A stretch of DNA of 64,000 bases from Nonomuraea sp. NEAU-A123 (lineage in GTDB: Bacteria > Actinomycetota > Actinomycetes > Streptosporangiales > Streptosporangiaceae). Of the stretch, positions 1 to 12,634 are shown one piece after another. Numbering within the stretch: the first letter of the stretch is position 1; every line of letters begins with the position of its first letter. The notes beneath the pieces are model-generated. The model did no database searches and was not told the DNA's origin. It worked only from the letters and a program-made list of their open reading frames with translations. Location: contig NZ_JAHFZZ010000018.1 in NCBI RefSeq assembly GCF_018603905.1, positions 27,054 to 91,053 on the forward strand. Reading direction: 5' to 3'. The position numbers and the translations under genes are program-made.

Positions 1-26
1 CGCGGGGCGCGCCCGCCCTCGCGCCT

Positions 27-47
27 CCCCCCCCCCCCCCCCCCCCC
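27..47. repeat. 21-base C homopolymer
   Basis: An uninterrupted run of 21 C lies close to the left edge of the window, about 30 bases beyond the stop codon of the first gene. Runs this long are rare in actinomycete genomes and are error-prone in sequencing, so it may mark a contig edge or an assembly artefact rather than biology. Confidence 0.9.
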
Positions 48-76
48 GGCAGTAGCCGATCACCATCACGAATGGC

Positions 77-973
77 TCAGCTCGGCGGGGTCAGCCCGTT
101 TTTGGAGACTGGTACGGCCAACTGCAAGGCACCGGTCAGTCTCGCGTCCTCTGCCGGCAGCCTCGCCAGCACCGGGTTGAGGTGGGTGAGGGTCAGCCCC
201 ACCGCAGAGATGGTCGGGGCGAGGATGTCGAACTTCTCCAGATCGACCCATTGCACGATGTTCAGCACGTCCGCCGGGATGTCGTCACCGGACTTCTGCA
301 CCGGTACGCAGAGTTGGCGGGCATTGGCGACCCGGACGTCCGCGGCCGGGATCTGGTTGGTCAGCACCGGGTTGAGCTGGGTGAGGGAAAGGCCGACGTT
401 CATGACCGGGTTCGGCGTGTGGGCGTAGCACAGCAGGTCGATGTGCGAGATGAGCCGCACGACGTCCGGGGCGGGGACCACCCCGTTCTTGGCCACCGGG
501 ACGCACAGGTGCTGAGGCACGTTCAGGGTGACCCCTATGCCCGGCACATTCTGCAGGACCGGGTTGAGATGGCGCAGCGCCAGGGGCAGGTTGAGCGAGG
601 GACCAGTGACCTTGTAGCAGGACAGGTCGACGAACCTGATGAAATCGAGGGCGGTCGGCGGCGGGATCACGTTGTTCTTGGCCACCGGGACGCACAGTTG
701 CTCGCGCTGTCCGAGCGTGACCTGCACGGTCGGCTGATTGGCGAGTACGGGGTTGAGGTGCCGCAACAGCAGCGTGGTGGCCGGCGGCTGGTACAGGGTG
801 GTCCTGAAGCATTCCAGGTCGAGGTTCGTCACGAATTCCTTCGGCGTCGGCAGTACCTGGGCCCGGGCGGGCGGCGCGACGAGAAAGGCTACGACGAACA
901 TTGCGAGGCCGGCCGATAAGAGACGTCGTACGAGGTTTTTCGCGCGGCGATGTGGCGTGACCGTGCCGTCCAT
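77..973 (-). CDS. Secreted protein of four tandem ~60-residue repeats
   Basis: Predicted exported protein of 298 residues, function unknown. The ATG at 973 is preferred because GGAG lies 6 bases upstream; an in-frame ATG at 985 lacks this. A basic start (HRRAKNLVRR) is followed by a hydrophobic stretch and an Ala-x-Ala signal-peptidase site (PPARA). The mature part is four repeats, each with an aspartate-leucine then Cys-aromatic near its start, a central LxLxHLNPVL block and a closing LCVPVxKNG block. Repeats 1-3 each carry exactly two Cys; repeat 4 has lost both (DLEKF and LAVPV). Paired loss suggests one disulfide inside each repeat. Repeats rich in such blocks may be adhesion or cell-wall modules, but no known domain is recognised. 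Confidence 0.8.
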   Translation of the reverse strand: MDGTVTPHRRAKNLVRRLLSAGLAMFVVAFLVAPPARAQVLPTPKEFVTNLDLECFRTTLYQPPATTLLLRHLNPVLANQPTVQVTLGQREQLCVPVAKNNVIPPPTALDFIRFVDLSCYKVTGPSLNLPLALRHLNPVLQNVPGIGVTLNVPQHLCVPVAKNGVVPAPDVVRLISHIDLLCYAHTPNPVMNVGLSLTQLNPVLTNQIPAADVRVANARQLCVPVQKSGDDIPADVLNIVQWVDLEKFDILAPTISAVGLTLTHLNPVLARLPAEDARLTGALQLAVPVSKNGLTPPS

Positions 974-1148
974 AAACGACTCCATTTCTGTAGACGGTGC
1001 CTCGACTGTGCTCCTATAAGCCCGGCCGGACAAGGCGTGTGACCCCTTTTTGCCACGCCGACATCCACGGAAAGTCGGGCTTGTTTTCGGCCCGAACCTC
1101 CGGTCATTTCCGCGTTAGAAGATATGGCCGCGCGGTGCTCCAGTAACA

Positions 1149-1180
1149 GCCCCTGCCGGACGTGACGTACCGGCAGGGGC
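1149..1180 (-). terminator. Strong hairpin after the 1213-1764 gene
   Basis: Perfect 11-bp inverted repeat (GCCCCTGCCGG with CCGGCAGGGGC) around a 10-base loop, 33 bases past the stop codon of the leftward gene. No clear U-tract, as is usual in actinomycetes. It also isolates the promoter of the next leftward gene. Confidence 0.75.
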
Positions 1181-1212
1181 GAGCAACACGCCTCTGGTGA
1201 AGACGCGCGAGA

Positions 1213-1764
1213 TCAGCCGACAGACTCGACGGTCCACAGCGGGGCCTGGACCCCCGGAGGAAGCAGCAGGACCCGCTTGGGCAGCAGGCTGCGGTCCTCG
1301 GCGAAGTGCCGTCCGATGTACTGGTCGGTGCCCGCCAGTTTGATGGTGACGACCTTCGCGCCGGCGGAGAGCTCGTCTCCTTCGTCTGCGTCGCCCTCCG
1401 GGGATTCGAGGATCCAGGTCGAGTAAGGCGGGATCTGGCCGGGCTCGCTCACGGAGAGTTGGGAGAAGGGCTCAAGGCTGGGGTCGGCGTACACCACGCC
1501 ACCGGTTCTCTCGTCCCGGAACCGGACGCCCTCAGGGGTGTTGACGACACGGAACTTGGTGGGCAGAGGGTGGGGCAGCAGGGCCGCGAAGAGCTTGTTG
1601 CCGACGTTCACCACGTGCCCTCCGCCGATCTTGAGGATCACCACGCCACTGATGGGCGACGGGGCCTGACGGGCGGTGGCGCAGGAGGCGTCAGCGAGCC
1701 AGGGGGTCAGGGCAACGGCCAGGGTCGCGGCCAGGACGGCCAGCCGGGTGCGAAGCATCCGCAT
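1213..1764 (-). CDS. Secreted beta-trefoil-like protein, possible I66-type protease inhibitor
   Basis: 183-residue exported protein. GGGAG lies 6 bases before the ATG. Residues 1-26 form a signal peptide (RTRLAVLAATLAVALTPWL, cleavage near ADA). The mature chain contains GxxxNVGNKLFA early on and, near the C terminus, YIGRHFAEDRSLLPKRV followed by LPPGVQAPLWTVE. From memory, an EDRSLLPK-type block followed by a closing W-x-V/I-E strand occurs in fungal cospin-like (MEROPS I66) serine protease inhibitors and their actinobacterial relatives. The fold call is by recall of this motif only; inhibitor activity is inference. It is alone, bounded downstream by a strong hairpin. Confidence 0.55.
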   Translation of the reverse strand: MRMLRTRLAVLAATLAVALTPWLADASCATARQAPSPISGVVILKIGGGHVVNVGNKLFAALLPHPLPTKFRVVNTPEGVRFRDERTGGVVYADPSLEPFSQLSVSEPGQIPPYSTWILESPEGDADEGDELSAGAKVVTIKLAGTDQYIGRHFAEDRSLLPKRVLLLPPGVQAPLWTVESVG

Positions 1765-1900
1765 GTCTTCTCCCTATCCTTCGGGTGCGATGAGCCGGCT
1801 GACCGGGTTTCGGCCCGGCAGCCGTATCACAGAAAGCATGCGATCAATTACTCTCCGTAGCTGTAGTCGGATGGTGACGTTGCCGTGACCAAGCCGCTGA

Positions 1901-2048
1901 TCAGTCTGTGACAGCCACCATCGCGATCGACACCAGAATCCCCGGCCGGTCGACGCCCAGCTTGCTCACGCAGCGCGGCGGCCGTACGTCCGGGAAGAAC
2001 TCGTCGAAGACCTCGATGACGCCATCGGCGTCTTCGGGTCGCTTGCCA
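1901..2048 (-). pseudogene. Remnant of a RidA/YjgF-family gene
   Basis: On the minus strand a frame closing at 1901 reads KRPEDADGVIEVFDEFFP, then DVRPPRCVSKLGV, then RPGILVSIAMVAVTD. This matches the C-terminal third of RidA-family imine deaminases (a GRxPED segment, then FFxDVRPxxxxVxV, then LVEIEAVA). The stretch that normally separates RPED from the helix before FFP is missing, and no N-terminal two-thirds is found upstream, where the opposite-strand membrane gene starts at 2103. It is therefore a decayed fragment. Confidence is limited by its short length. Confidence 0.5.
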
Positions 2049-2102
2049 GCGCGTACCGGCCACCTGAGAATGCGAGCAAGTCGTCTACGGGGTGGTGCCG
2101 TC

Positions 2103-3107
2103 ATGGCTCTGACCGCTACCGGGGTGTGGGACGCGCTGGCCGACCCGCTCACAGCCGTGGTCGTCGTCGTGCTCCTCACGGTGCTGGCGTCAGTCAGCAG
2201 ATCATGCCTGCTGCGCGTGGTTCTGCTCGGTCTCGCCATAGCGGAGCTGGTGTGGACGGGCATCACGTACGCGTCCCTGGGCAAGTCCCCGGGGCAGCTG
2301 CTGCGCGAGCTGAAATGGGACGGGGTGGTGTCCTTCCTGGAGCGGCCGCTGGTCGCCCTCGTGCTCGCGGTGTTGCTGGCGTTCATCGGCTCGCAGTCGG
2401 GGTGGCGGCTGACCAAGCTGCTGGCGTTCTGCGGAGCGGTCGCCGCCCTGGTGTGGGCGGCGATCCGCTACTCGGCGGTGGGCGGAATCGTCTCGTCGGC
2501 GTTCCAGTTCGCCGGGACCGTCCTGATCTGGCTCATCGTCGCGGTGGTCGTGATCTCGCTGGCGGTCATCGCCGCGATCCTCGTGATGTTCTTCGCCTCC
2601 CCGCCCGCGCGCCGGCGCTCGTTCGGGCACGTCCCCAGGCTCGACCCCGAGGGGACGGAGGCGGACCGCGTCGCCCGGTTCCAGGCGCTGCCGGACGCGC
2701 TGGCGGAACTGCTGGACGACGCCATGCCGGACTCCGACCAGCCGGGAGAGCTCCTGCGCTTCTACTTCTCCGGCCTCCACGACCTGCGCGAGGAGATCCA
2801 CGACATTCACCTGCGTTGCGATCGGGAGATCGGCGCCCTGGCTGACTCCGCACCGCAGGAGTTTCCCGGCATCGACGCGGACATGCTCCGGGCGCTGGCG
2901 CGCAAGCGGGTGGCCCTGCCCGACAGGTACGAGTGGGCGGTGCTGCTGGACGAGCTGGACGCGCGCATTCCGTACGTCATGCTGCGACTGCTGGTGCTGC
3001 GCCGGGACTGGCGGGAGGTGGCGACCATCATCTACAAGTGCTACTTCTGCGCCGATCTGATGCTGCGCCACAGCACCGCCCGGCCCGCCCAGGACGAGGC
3101 TTACTGA
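2103..3107 (+). CDS. Polytopic membrane protein of unknown function
   Basis: 334 residues starting at ATG 2103 (GGGGTGG upstream). The frame stays open 65 codons further upstream, but that part lies over the RidA remnant and reads as low-complexity antisense, so it is excluded. The N-terminal ~165 residues hold about five hydrophobic helices, including AVVVVVLLTVLA and a long LIVAVVVISLAVIAAILVM helix. The C-terminal ~160 residues are soluble, acidic and Leu/Arg-rich (helical), with EEIHDIHLRCD and a Cys-x4-Cys-like CYFCADLM near the end. No family is recognised. It converges on the carboxylase gene with a 33-base gap. Confidence 0.75.
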   Translation: MALTATGVWDALADPLTAVVVVVLLTVLASVSRSCLLRVVLLGLAIAELVWTGITYASLGKSPGQLLRELKWDGVVSFLERPLVALVLAVLLAFIGSQSGWRLTKLLAFCGAVAALVWAAIRYSAVGGIVSSAFQFAGTVLIWLIVAVVVISLAVIAAILVMFFASPPARRRSFGHVPRLDPEGTEADRVARFQALPDALAELLDDAMPDSDQPGELLRFYFSGLHDLREEIHDIHLRCDREIGALADSAPQEFPGIDADMLRALARKRVALPDRYEWAVLLDELDARIPYVMLRLLVLRRDWREVATIIYKCYFCADLMLRHSTARPAQDEAY

Positions 3108-3140
3108 CCCTCGGAGCCGGGCCGGCCGGGCCGGGAAGCG

Positions 3141-8630
<5,490 letters not shown>

Positions 8631-8724
8631 CGGCTGAGCCTCCCAAGTACCCGCACAGAAGGCGACGTCCGGGTCCCGGAGCGTCGCCTGCACCCTGATT
8701 TCTATACCCTGCTTGATTACCGTG

Positions 8725-8734
8725 TGGTTAACCA
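8725..8734. promoter_or_regulatory. 10-bp palindrome in carboxylase promoter region
   Basis: TGGTTAACCA is a perfect 10-bp palindrome, about 95 bases upstream of the carboxylase GTG. It lies between the larger palindrome at 8768-8784 and the start codon and may be a second operator or part of the promoter. Confidence 0.35.
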
Positions 8735-8767
8735 ATGGTCCGCATGACGCGTGCCGGAGCCGCTTCG

Positions 8768-8784
8768 TTGTAGGGAACCTACAA
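8768..8784. promoter_or_regulatory. Palindromic operator upstream of the carboxylase gene
   Basis: TTGTAGG-GAA-CCTACAA is a perfect inverted repeat with 7-bp arms, about 140 bases upstream of the carboxylase start. The form is typical of TetR- or GntR-like repressor sites. The remaining sequence from 8631 to 8901 has no gene that I can support. Confidence 0.55.
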
Positions 8785-8901
8785 AATGCTATCCGGACCA
8801 CACCGCCCGGCCGCCATCGCACGTAAGGTCTACGACAAAGCACCGCACGGTCAGGTTTGACCTGGCCGCCCAGGCAGGGTGCCGTCCAACGCTCGAGGGC
8901 G

Positions 8902-9051
8902 TCAGCGGGCGAAAAGGGCGCGGTGCAGCATTTCCCGTACGCGCTTGTGACGATTGTCGCGCTGGGCGGCGTCGTTGGTGGTGACGGCGCCCTCGCCCAT
9001 GGAGATGGCGAGCATCAGGTCGTCGATCTCGACGACGGCGCGGAAACCGGG
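8902..9051 (-). pseudogene. C-terminal fragment of a TetR-like regulator
   Basis: The minus-strand frame closing at 8902 reads FRAVVEIDDLMLAISMGEG, then AVTTNDAAQRDNRHKRVREM, then LHRALFAR. The pattern (acidic -DDLLLAI-, then an Arg-rich turn and a final amphipathic helix ending near the stop) is that of the last helices of TetR ligand-binding domains. Upstream of about 9051 the frame runs into sequence that codes on the opposite strand for an SDR tail, so the rest of the gene is gone. Confidence 0.4.
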
Positions 9052-9291
9052 AGCTTCGGCCCCAAGGGCGTGCGCTGCAACGGAGTGATGCCGGGCCTGG
9101 TCATGGGCGAGACGCAGGAGGCGCAGAACGACGTCCAGCTCCAGAAGATGTTCCTGGAGCACGTCCCCACCACCCGGCTGGGCCGCCCGAGCGACCTGGC
9201 CGCGGTCGTGACCTTCCTGCTGTCCGACGACGCCGAGTGGATCAACGGCCAGGTGTGGGCCATCGACGGCGGCGCGAACATGCGCGCCTGA
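9052..9291 (+). pseudogene. 5'-truncated short-chain dehydrogenase/reductase
   Basis: From about 9052 the plus-strand frame gives FGPKGVRCNGVMPGLV, later TTRLGRPSDLAAVVTFLLSD and finally WINGQVWAIDGGANMRA. These are the C-terminal landmarks of classical SDR enzymes (GVRxNxVxPG after the catalytic helix, GRPxDLAxxVxFL, INGQxxxIDGG). The Rossmann glycine motif and the Ser-Tyr-Lys catalytic residues are absent, so about two thirds of the gene is lost. The 5' break coincides with the edge of the opposite-strand TetR fragment. Confidence 0.85.
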
Positions 9292-9312
9292 CCCCCCTGA
9301 GGCTTCTGGTCA

Positions 9313-10296
9313 TCATCGAGGAGCACCGACGTCCGGTCGGGGCGACCCCAGGCCGGGGCGCGAGCTGCGAAAGGTGCGGCGGTAGGTGTCCGGGGGCACG
9401 CCGACAGTGCGGTTGAAGTGTCGGCGCAGCGTCGTGGCGGTGCCCATGCCGGTGGCTTCCGCGATGGCGTCGACGCTGTCGTCGGTGGTCTCCAGCAGTT
9501 CCTGGGCGCGGCGGATCCGCTGAGTCAGCAGCCACTGCAGCGGAGTGGTTCCGGTCACCGACCTGAAGTGCCGGCCCAGATTGCGCGAACTCATCGTCAC
9601 CTGGCGGGCCAGGTCCTCCACGGTCAGCGGATGGTCCAGCCGTTCGATCGCCCAGGGGAACAACTCGGCCAGCGGGTGGTTCTCCTGGGCGGGCACCGGG
9701 GACGAGACGAACTGGGCCTGGCCGCCGGCCCGGTGCGGCGGCACGACCAGGCGGCGGGCAACCGTGTTGGCGATCGCCGAGCCGTGGTCAAGGCGGACGA
9801 GGTGCAGGCACAGGTCCATCGCGGCCGCCTTTCCCGCTGAGGTGAGCACGCTGCCGTTGTCCACGTAGAGCACGTCCGGATCGACCTCCACCCGGGGATA
9901 GCGCGTGGCCAGGACCTGGGCGTGCGCCCAATGCGTGGTCGCGCGCCGCCCGTCCAGCAGGCCGGCGGCGGCCAGCACGAACGCGCCCGTGCAGAGAGCG
10001 GCCACGCGCGCGCCCGCCTCATGGGCCGCGCGCACGGCGTCGACCAGCTCGGCGGGCGGGTCCTGGTCGACATCGGCCCACGCGGGGACGATCACGGTGT
10101 CGGCGCGCGAGAGCTGGTCAAGCCCGCAGTCGGACTCCAGCCGGAAGCGGCCGACCCGTATGACGCCCGGCCCGCAGGTGACCACGCGATACCAGGGGTC
10201 GGCTATGTGGGACAGGTCGGAACCGAAGACCTCGTAGGCCAGGGACAGCTCGAAGTGCAGCATCCCGTCGGTGACGGGAATCGCGACAGTACCCAT
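9313..10296 (-). CDS. GlxA-family AraC-type transcriptional regulator
   Basis: 327 residues from ATG 10296, which gives the usual family start (MGTVAIPVTDGMLHFELSL); an ATG at 10314 would add six residues. Residues 1-~170 form a DJ-1/PfpI-like amidotransferase-fold sensor domain with the nucleophile-elbow sequence ALCTGAFVLAAAGLLDGR. Residues ~215-315 are an AraC DNA-binding domain with two helix-turn-helix units (LARQVTMSSRNLGRHFR and IAEATGMGTATTLRRHF). The gene is divergent from the saccharopine-dehydrogenase-like gene across a 101-base gap and may control it. Confidence 0.9.
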   Translation of the reverse strand: MGTVAIPVTDGMLHFELSLAYEVFGSDLSHIADPWYRVVTCGPGVIRVGRFRLESDCGLDQLSRADTVIVPAWADVDQDPPAELVDAVRAAHEAGARVAALCTGAFVLAAAGLLDGRRATTHWAHAQVLATRYPRVEVDPDVLYVDNGSVLTSAGKAAAMDLCLHLVRLDHGSAIANTVARRLVVPPHRAGGQAQFVSSPVPAQENHPLAELFPWAIERLDHPLTVEDLARQVTMSSRNLGRHFRSVTGTTPLQWLLTQRIRRAQELLETTDDSVDAIAEATGMGTATTLRRHFNRTVGVPPDTYRRTFRSSRPGLGSPRPDVGAPR

Positions 10297-10397
10297 GTCC
10301 GAAATTGTACGCATAACGGCGTTCCAGACACTCGTACCGGGCAGCCGCCATCGACAGGATGTCCTCAGCGCATCATTCGAAGACGGTGGGAGAACTG

Positions 10398-11429
10398 ATG
10401 GAATCGGGTCACGCGGTCGCGGTGTTCGGCGCGTACGGGCACACCGGGCGCTTTGTGGTGGCGGAGCTGCGGGATCGTGGGTTCGTCCCGGTTCTCTCCG
10501 GCCGCGACGCCGGCAAGCTGCGGGCGCTGGCCGCGTCCGATCCGGGGCTGGATGTCCGGCCGGCGTCGGTCGACGATCCGGCCTCGCTCGACCGTGCGCT
10601 GGCCGGCACGGCGGCTGTGATCAACTGTGCCGGGCCCTTCGCCACGACCGCCGCCCCGGTGATCGAGGCGGCTCTGCGCGCCGGGATCCCGTACGTGGAT
10701 GTGGCGGCCGAGATCGAGGCCAATGTCGATACGTTCGCGCACTTCGCCGACCGCGCCCGTGCCGCCGGAGCCGTGATCGTTCCGGCGATGGCCTTCTTCG
10801 GCGGTCTCGGTGACCTGCTGGCCACCGCCGCGATGGGCGACTGGACGGTCGCCGACGAGGCGCACGTCGCGTACGCGCTGAGCAGTTGGCACCCCACCGC
10901 GGGGACGCGCGACGCGGGCAAGGTCTCCCGGGAGCGGCGGGACGGCCGGCGGGTCCGCTTCACCAACGGGAAGCTGGAGTATCACCAGGACGAGCTGCCG
11001 TCCCTGAAGTGGACGTTTCCCGATCCGACGGGCGTGCGGCCCGTCTTCGGGGAGTTCAGCATGGCCGACGTCGTCACGATCCCCAGCCACCTGGCGGTCC
11101 CCGAGGTGCGCTCGTACATGACGGTCGAGGCGGTCGAGGACCTGTCGGCCCCGGACACGCCGGCGCCGGCGGCGGCCGACGAGCGCGGACGCTCCGACCA
11201 GAGGTTCGTCGTCGATGTCGTCGTACGCTCCGGCGGCGCGGAACGGCGCGCCACGGCGAGCGGCCAGGACATCTACGCCGTCAGCGCGCCGCTGGCGGTG
11301 GAGGCGGTCCACCGCATCCTCACCGGTCAGACCACGACGACCGGGGTCGCCTCCGCCGGGGAGATCTTCGACGCGCCCGGCTTCCTCCGCGCGCTGTCCG
11401 CGCACCTTTCGCTCGAACTGCGCCAGTAG
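10398..11429 (+). CDS. Saccharopine dehydrogenase-like NAD(P)-binding protein
   Basis: 343 residues from ATG 10398, chosen because GGGAG lies 6 bases upstream. The N-terminal Rossmann fold shows AVFGAYGHTGRFVVAEL, a GxxGxxG-type nucleotide loop, then LSGRDAGKLRAL and VINCAGPFATTAAPVIEA, characteristic of the saccharopine dehydrogenase/trans-acting enoyl reductase family. The C-terminal half (from about residue 150) is the substrate and dimer domain, with FFGGLGDLLATAAM. The family includes lipid enoyl reductases and amino-acid enzymes; substrate here is unknown. Flanked by a divergent GlxA regulator and a convergent MerR regulator. Confidence 0.8.
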   Translation: MESGHAVAVFGAYGHTGRFVVAELRDRGFVPVLSGRDAGKLRALAASDPGLDVRPASVDDPASLDRALAGTAAVINCAGPFATTAAPVIEAALRAGIPYVDVAAEIEANVDTFAHFADRARAAGAVIVPAMAFFGGLGDLLATAAMGDWTVADEAHVAYALSSWHPTAGTRDAGKVSRERRDGRRVRFTNGKLEYHQDELPSLKWTFPDPTGVRPVFGEFSMADVVTIPSHLAVPEVRSYMTVEAVEDLSAPDTPAPAAADERGRSDQRFVVDVVVRSGGAERRATASGQDIYAVSAPLAVEAVHRILTGQTTTTGVASAGEIFDAPGFLRALSAHLSLELRQ

Positions 11430-11441
11430 CGCCGGCGTCCC

Positions 11442-11990
11442 TCACTCCGCCGGTAGTGCCCGGCGCGTCGGCTGGTGCGGCAGCGTCGTGCGGTCGATGC
11501 GGGTGGCGGGGTCGAGGTGCTCGACGTGCGACCCGGTCGAGCCCCCGTACGTGGCGATCTTGTACTCGGTCGCCGTGAGGGAGAGGGTCAGCTCACGGAT
11601 CCGGCGGCGGATGGTGTCGCGGTGTTCGAGCAGCATGTCGAGCCGCTCGGGCACCGTGCGCTCCCCTGCGTCGACGAGCGAGACGTAGTGCTGCAGGTCA
11701 CGCATCGGCATGCCGGACAGCCGCATCCTGGTGACGAACACCAGGCGCCGCACCGCTCCGGCGTCGTAGACGCGATGACCGTTGCCGTCGCGGGGCACCT
11801 CGACCAGCCCGGCCCGCTCGTAATAGCGCAGCGTGTGAGGCGAGACGTCGAGAAGGTCGGCGACCTCGTTGATCATCATCGACTCGGGCGTGTCGGCCAG
11901 GTCGGCGAGACGATGGATCGCCTCGACCGACAGCGGGCCGTCGTCCCCGAGCGTTTCGAGCGCCCTGGACATCAGATCGTCGGTGGCCAT
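11442..11990 (-). CDS. MerR-family transcriptional regulator
   Basis: 182 residues. After a ~38-residue extension unusual for the family, INEVADLLDVSPHTLRYYERAGLV and RVYDAGAVRRLVFVTRMR form the winged HTH of MerR proteins. A coiled-coil dimerisation helix follows (VPERLDMLLEHRDTIRRRIR). No cysteine cluster for metal sensing is present, so an organic ligand or oxidative signal is likelier. The extension contains LDVSPHTLRYYE only after residue 45; a GTG or later ATG (MMINEV) could be the true start. An SDR fragment lies just upstream, possibly its former partner. Confidence 0.9.
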   Translation of the reverse strand: MATDDLMSRALETLGDDGPLSVEAIHRLADLADTPESMMINEVADLLDVSPHTLRYYERAGLVEVPRDGNGHRVYDAGAVRRLVFVTRMRLSGMPMRDLQHYVSLVDAGERTVPERLDMLLEHRDTIRRRIRELTLSLTATEYKIATYGGSTGSHVEHLDPATRIDRTTLPHQPTRRALPAE

Positions 11991-12064
11991 GACAGCCAGC
12001 CTAGATGGGCCGGACCGATGCCCTCGAATCCGGCACCGCGGGCGATCGCCTCCTGACCACGCCC

Positions 12065-12178
12065 CTACGTCGTACCCGAGATATGCTCAGCGTTCTCGCG
12101 CCCGAGTGGCAGCCGCAGCGGCACCCCCGCACCGTGCGCGAGGGACACGATGATCTCGGCGGCCCGCGCCGGGGACAT
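12065..12178 (-). pseudogene. C-terminal scrap of a short-chain dehydrogenase
   Basis: The minus frame closing at 12065 reads (TGHLA)MSPARAAEIIVSLA, then HGAGVPLRLPLGRENAEHI. The pattern of a P-x-x-A-A-x-x-I-V-x-L-A helix followed by PLRLPLG is the typical C-terminal end of SDR enzymes of the ketoreductase type. Nothing SDR-like is found further upstream. The rest of 11991-12281 shows no gene that I can support. Confidence 0.45.
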
Positions 12179-12281
12179 CGCAAGGTGTCCTGTGAGGCGT
12201 GTGAACACTCGTTTCCAGGATAGAAGCCTCCCCCCGGGAACGCGTACTCAGCGCTCTTACCATGGTGCCGAAAGGGCTTTC

Positions 12282-12473
12282 ATGTCAGCCAACCCTCCGT
12301 TCGTCTGCCCGACCTGCCAGGGCGTGATCGTCTCCTCCCAAGCCGACTCCTATACGCCCACTCGTGGGCGGCTCATCGTGACCAACGGCTTCTGCCAAGG
12401 ACACGGCTCCAGCCCCGAGCCCGCCCCTGAGCCACACGCTGAAAAGCTCCCTGCCGGCCAAGGCGCGCAGTAA
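12282..12473 (+). CDS. Small CxxC/CxxH protein
   Basis: 63-residue protein with ATG 12282 preceded by AAAGGG at 6 bases. It opens MSANPPFVCPTCQG and has a second cluster NGFCQGHGS about 30 residues later. CPxC plus CxxH is a plausible single zinc site, as in short zinc-ribbon proteins. The C-terminal 15 residues are Pro/Glu-rich and probably disordered. A strong hairpin follows, supporting an independent transcript. Family not recognised. Confidence 0.55.
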   Translation: MSANPPFVCPTCQGVIVSSQADSYTPTRGRLIVTNGFCQGHGSSPEPAPEPHAEKLPAGQGAQ

Positions 12474-12500
12474 CGCCCTCAGGACGATCCATAGAGGCCT

Positions 12501-12537
12501 CCGTGCACCCGCGCCAGCAACCGGCGCAGGTGCACGG
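12501..12537 (+). terminator. Hairpin after the small CxxC gene
   Basis: Inverted repeat with 15-bp arms and one mismatch (CCGTGCACCCGCGCC with GGCGCAGGTGCACGG) around a 7-base loop, 28 bases after the stop codon at 12473. It separates the small gene from the RTX-like gene. Confidence 0.7.
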
Positions 12538-12634
12538 CATCGGGAGCTGTCGCCGAACATCGGCTGGAACTCGATGGAACGCCTTCCGGGTGAGTGCTCA
12601 TGAGGCACCGTCTCACCCGAGAAAAGGGGCGTAC

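Noticed and set aside
1908-2102. N-terminal extension of the membrane protein
   Set aside because: It overlies the RidA remnant on the opposite strand, reads Ser/Thr/Arg-rich low complexity, and ATG 2103 has the better ribosome site.
3108-3140. GC-rich repeat between convergent genes as a terminator
   Set aside because: The GGCCGGCC-type sequence has no long unambiguous stem; too weak to call.
8857-9048. Start of an SDR gene upstream of the fragment
   Set aside because: The residues before 9052 do not show the Rossmann motif or the Ser-Tyr-Lys triad, and the opposite strand there reads as a TetR end.
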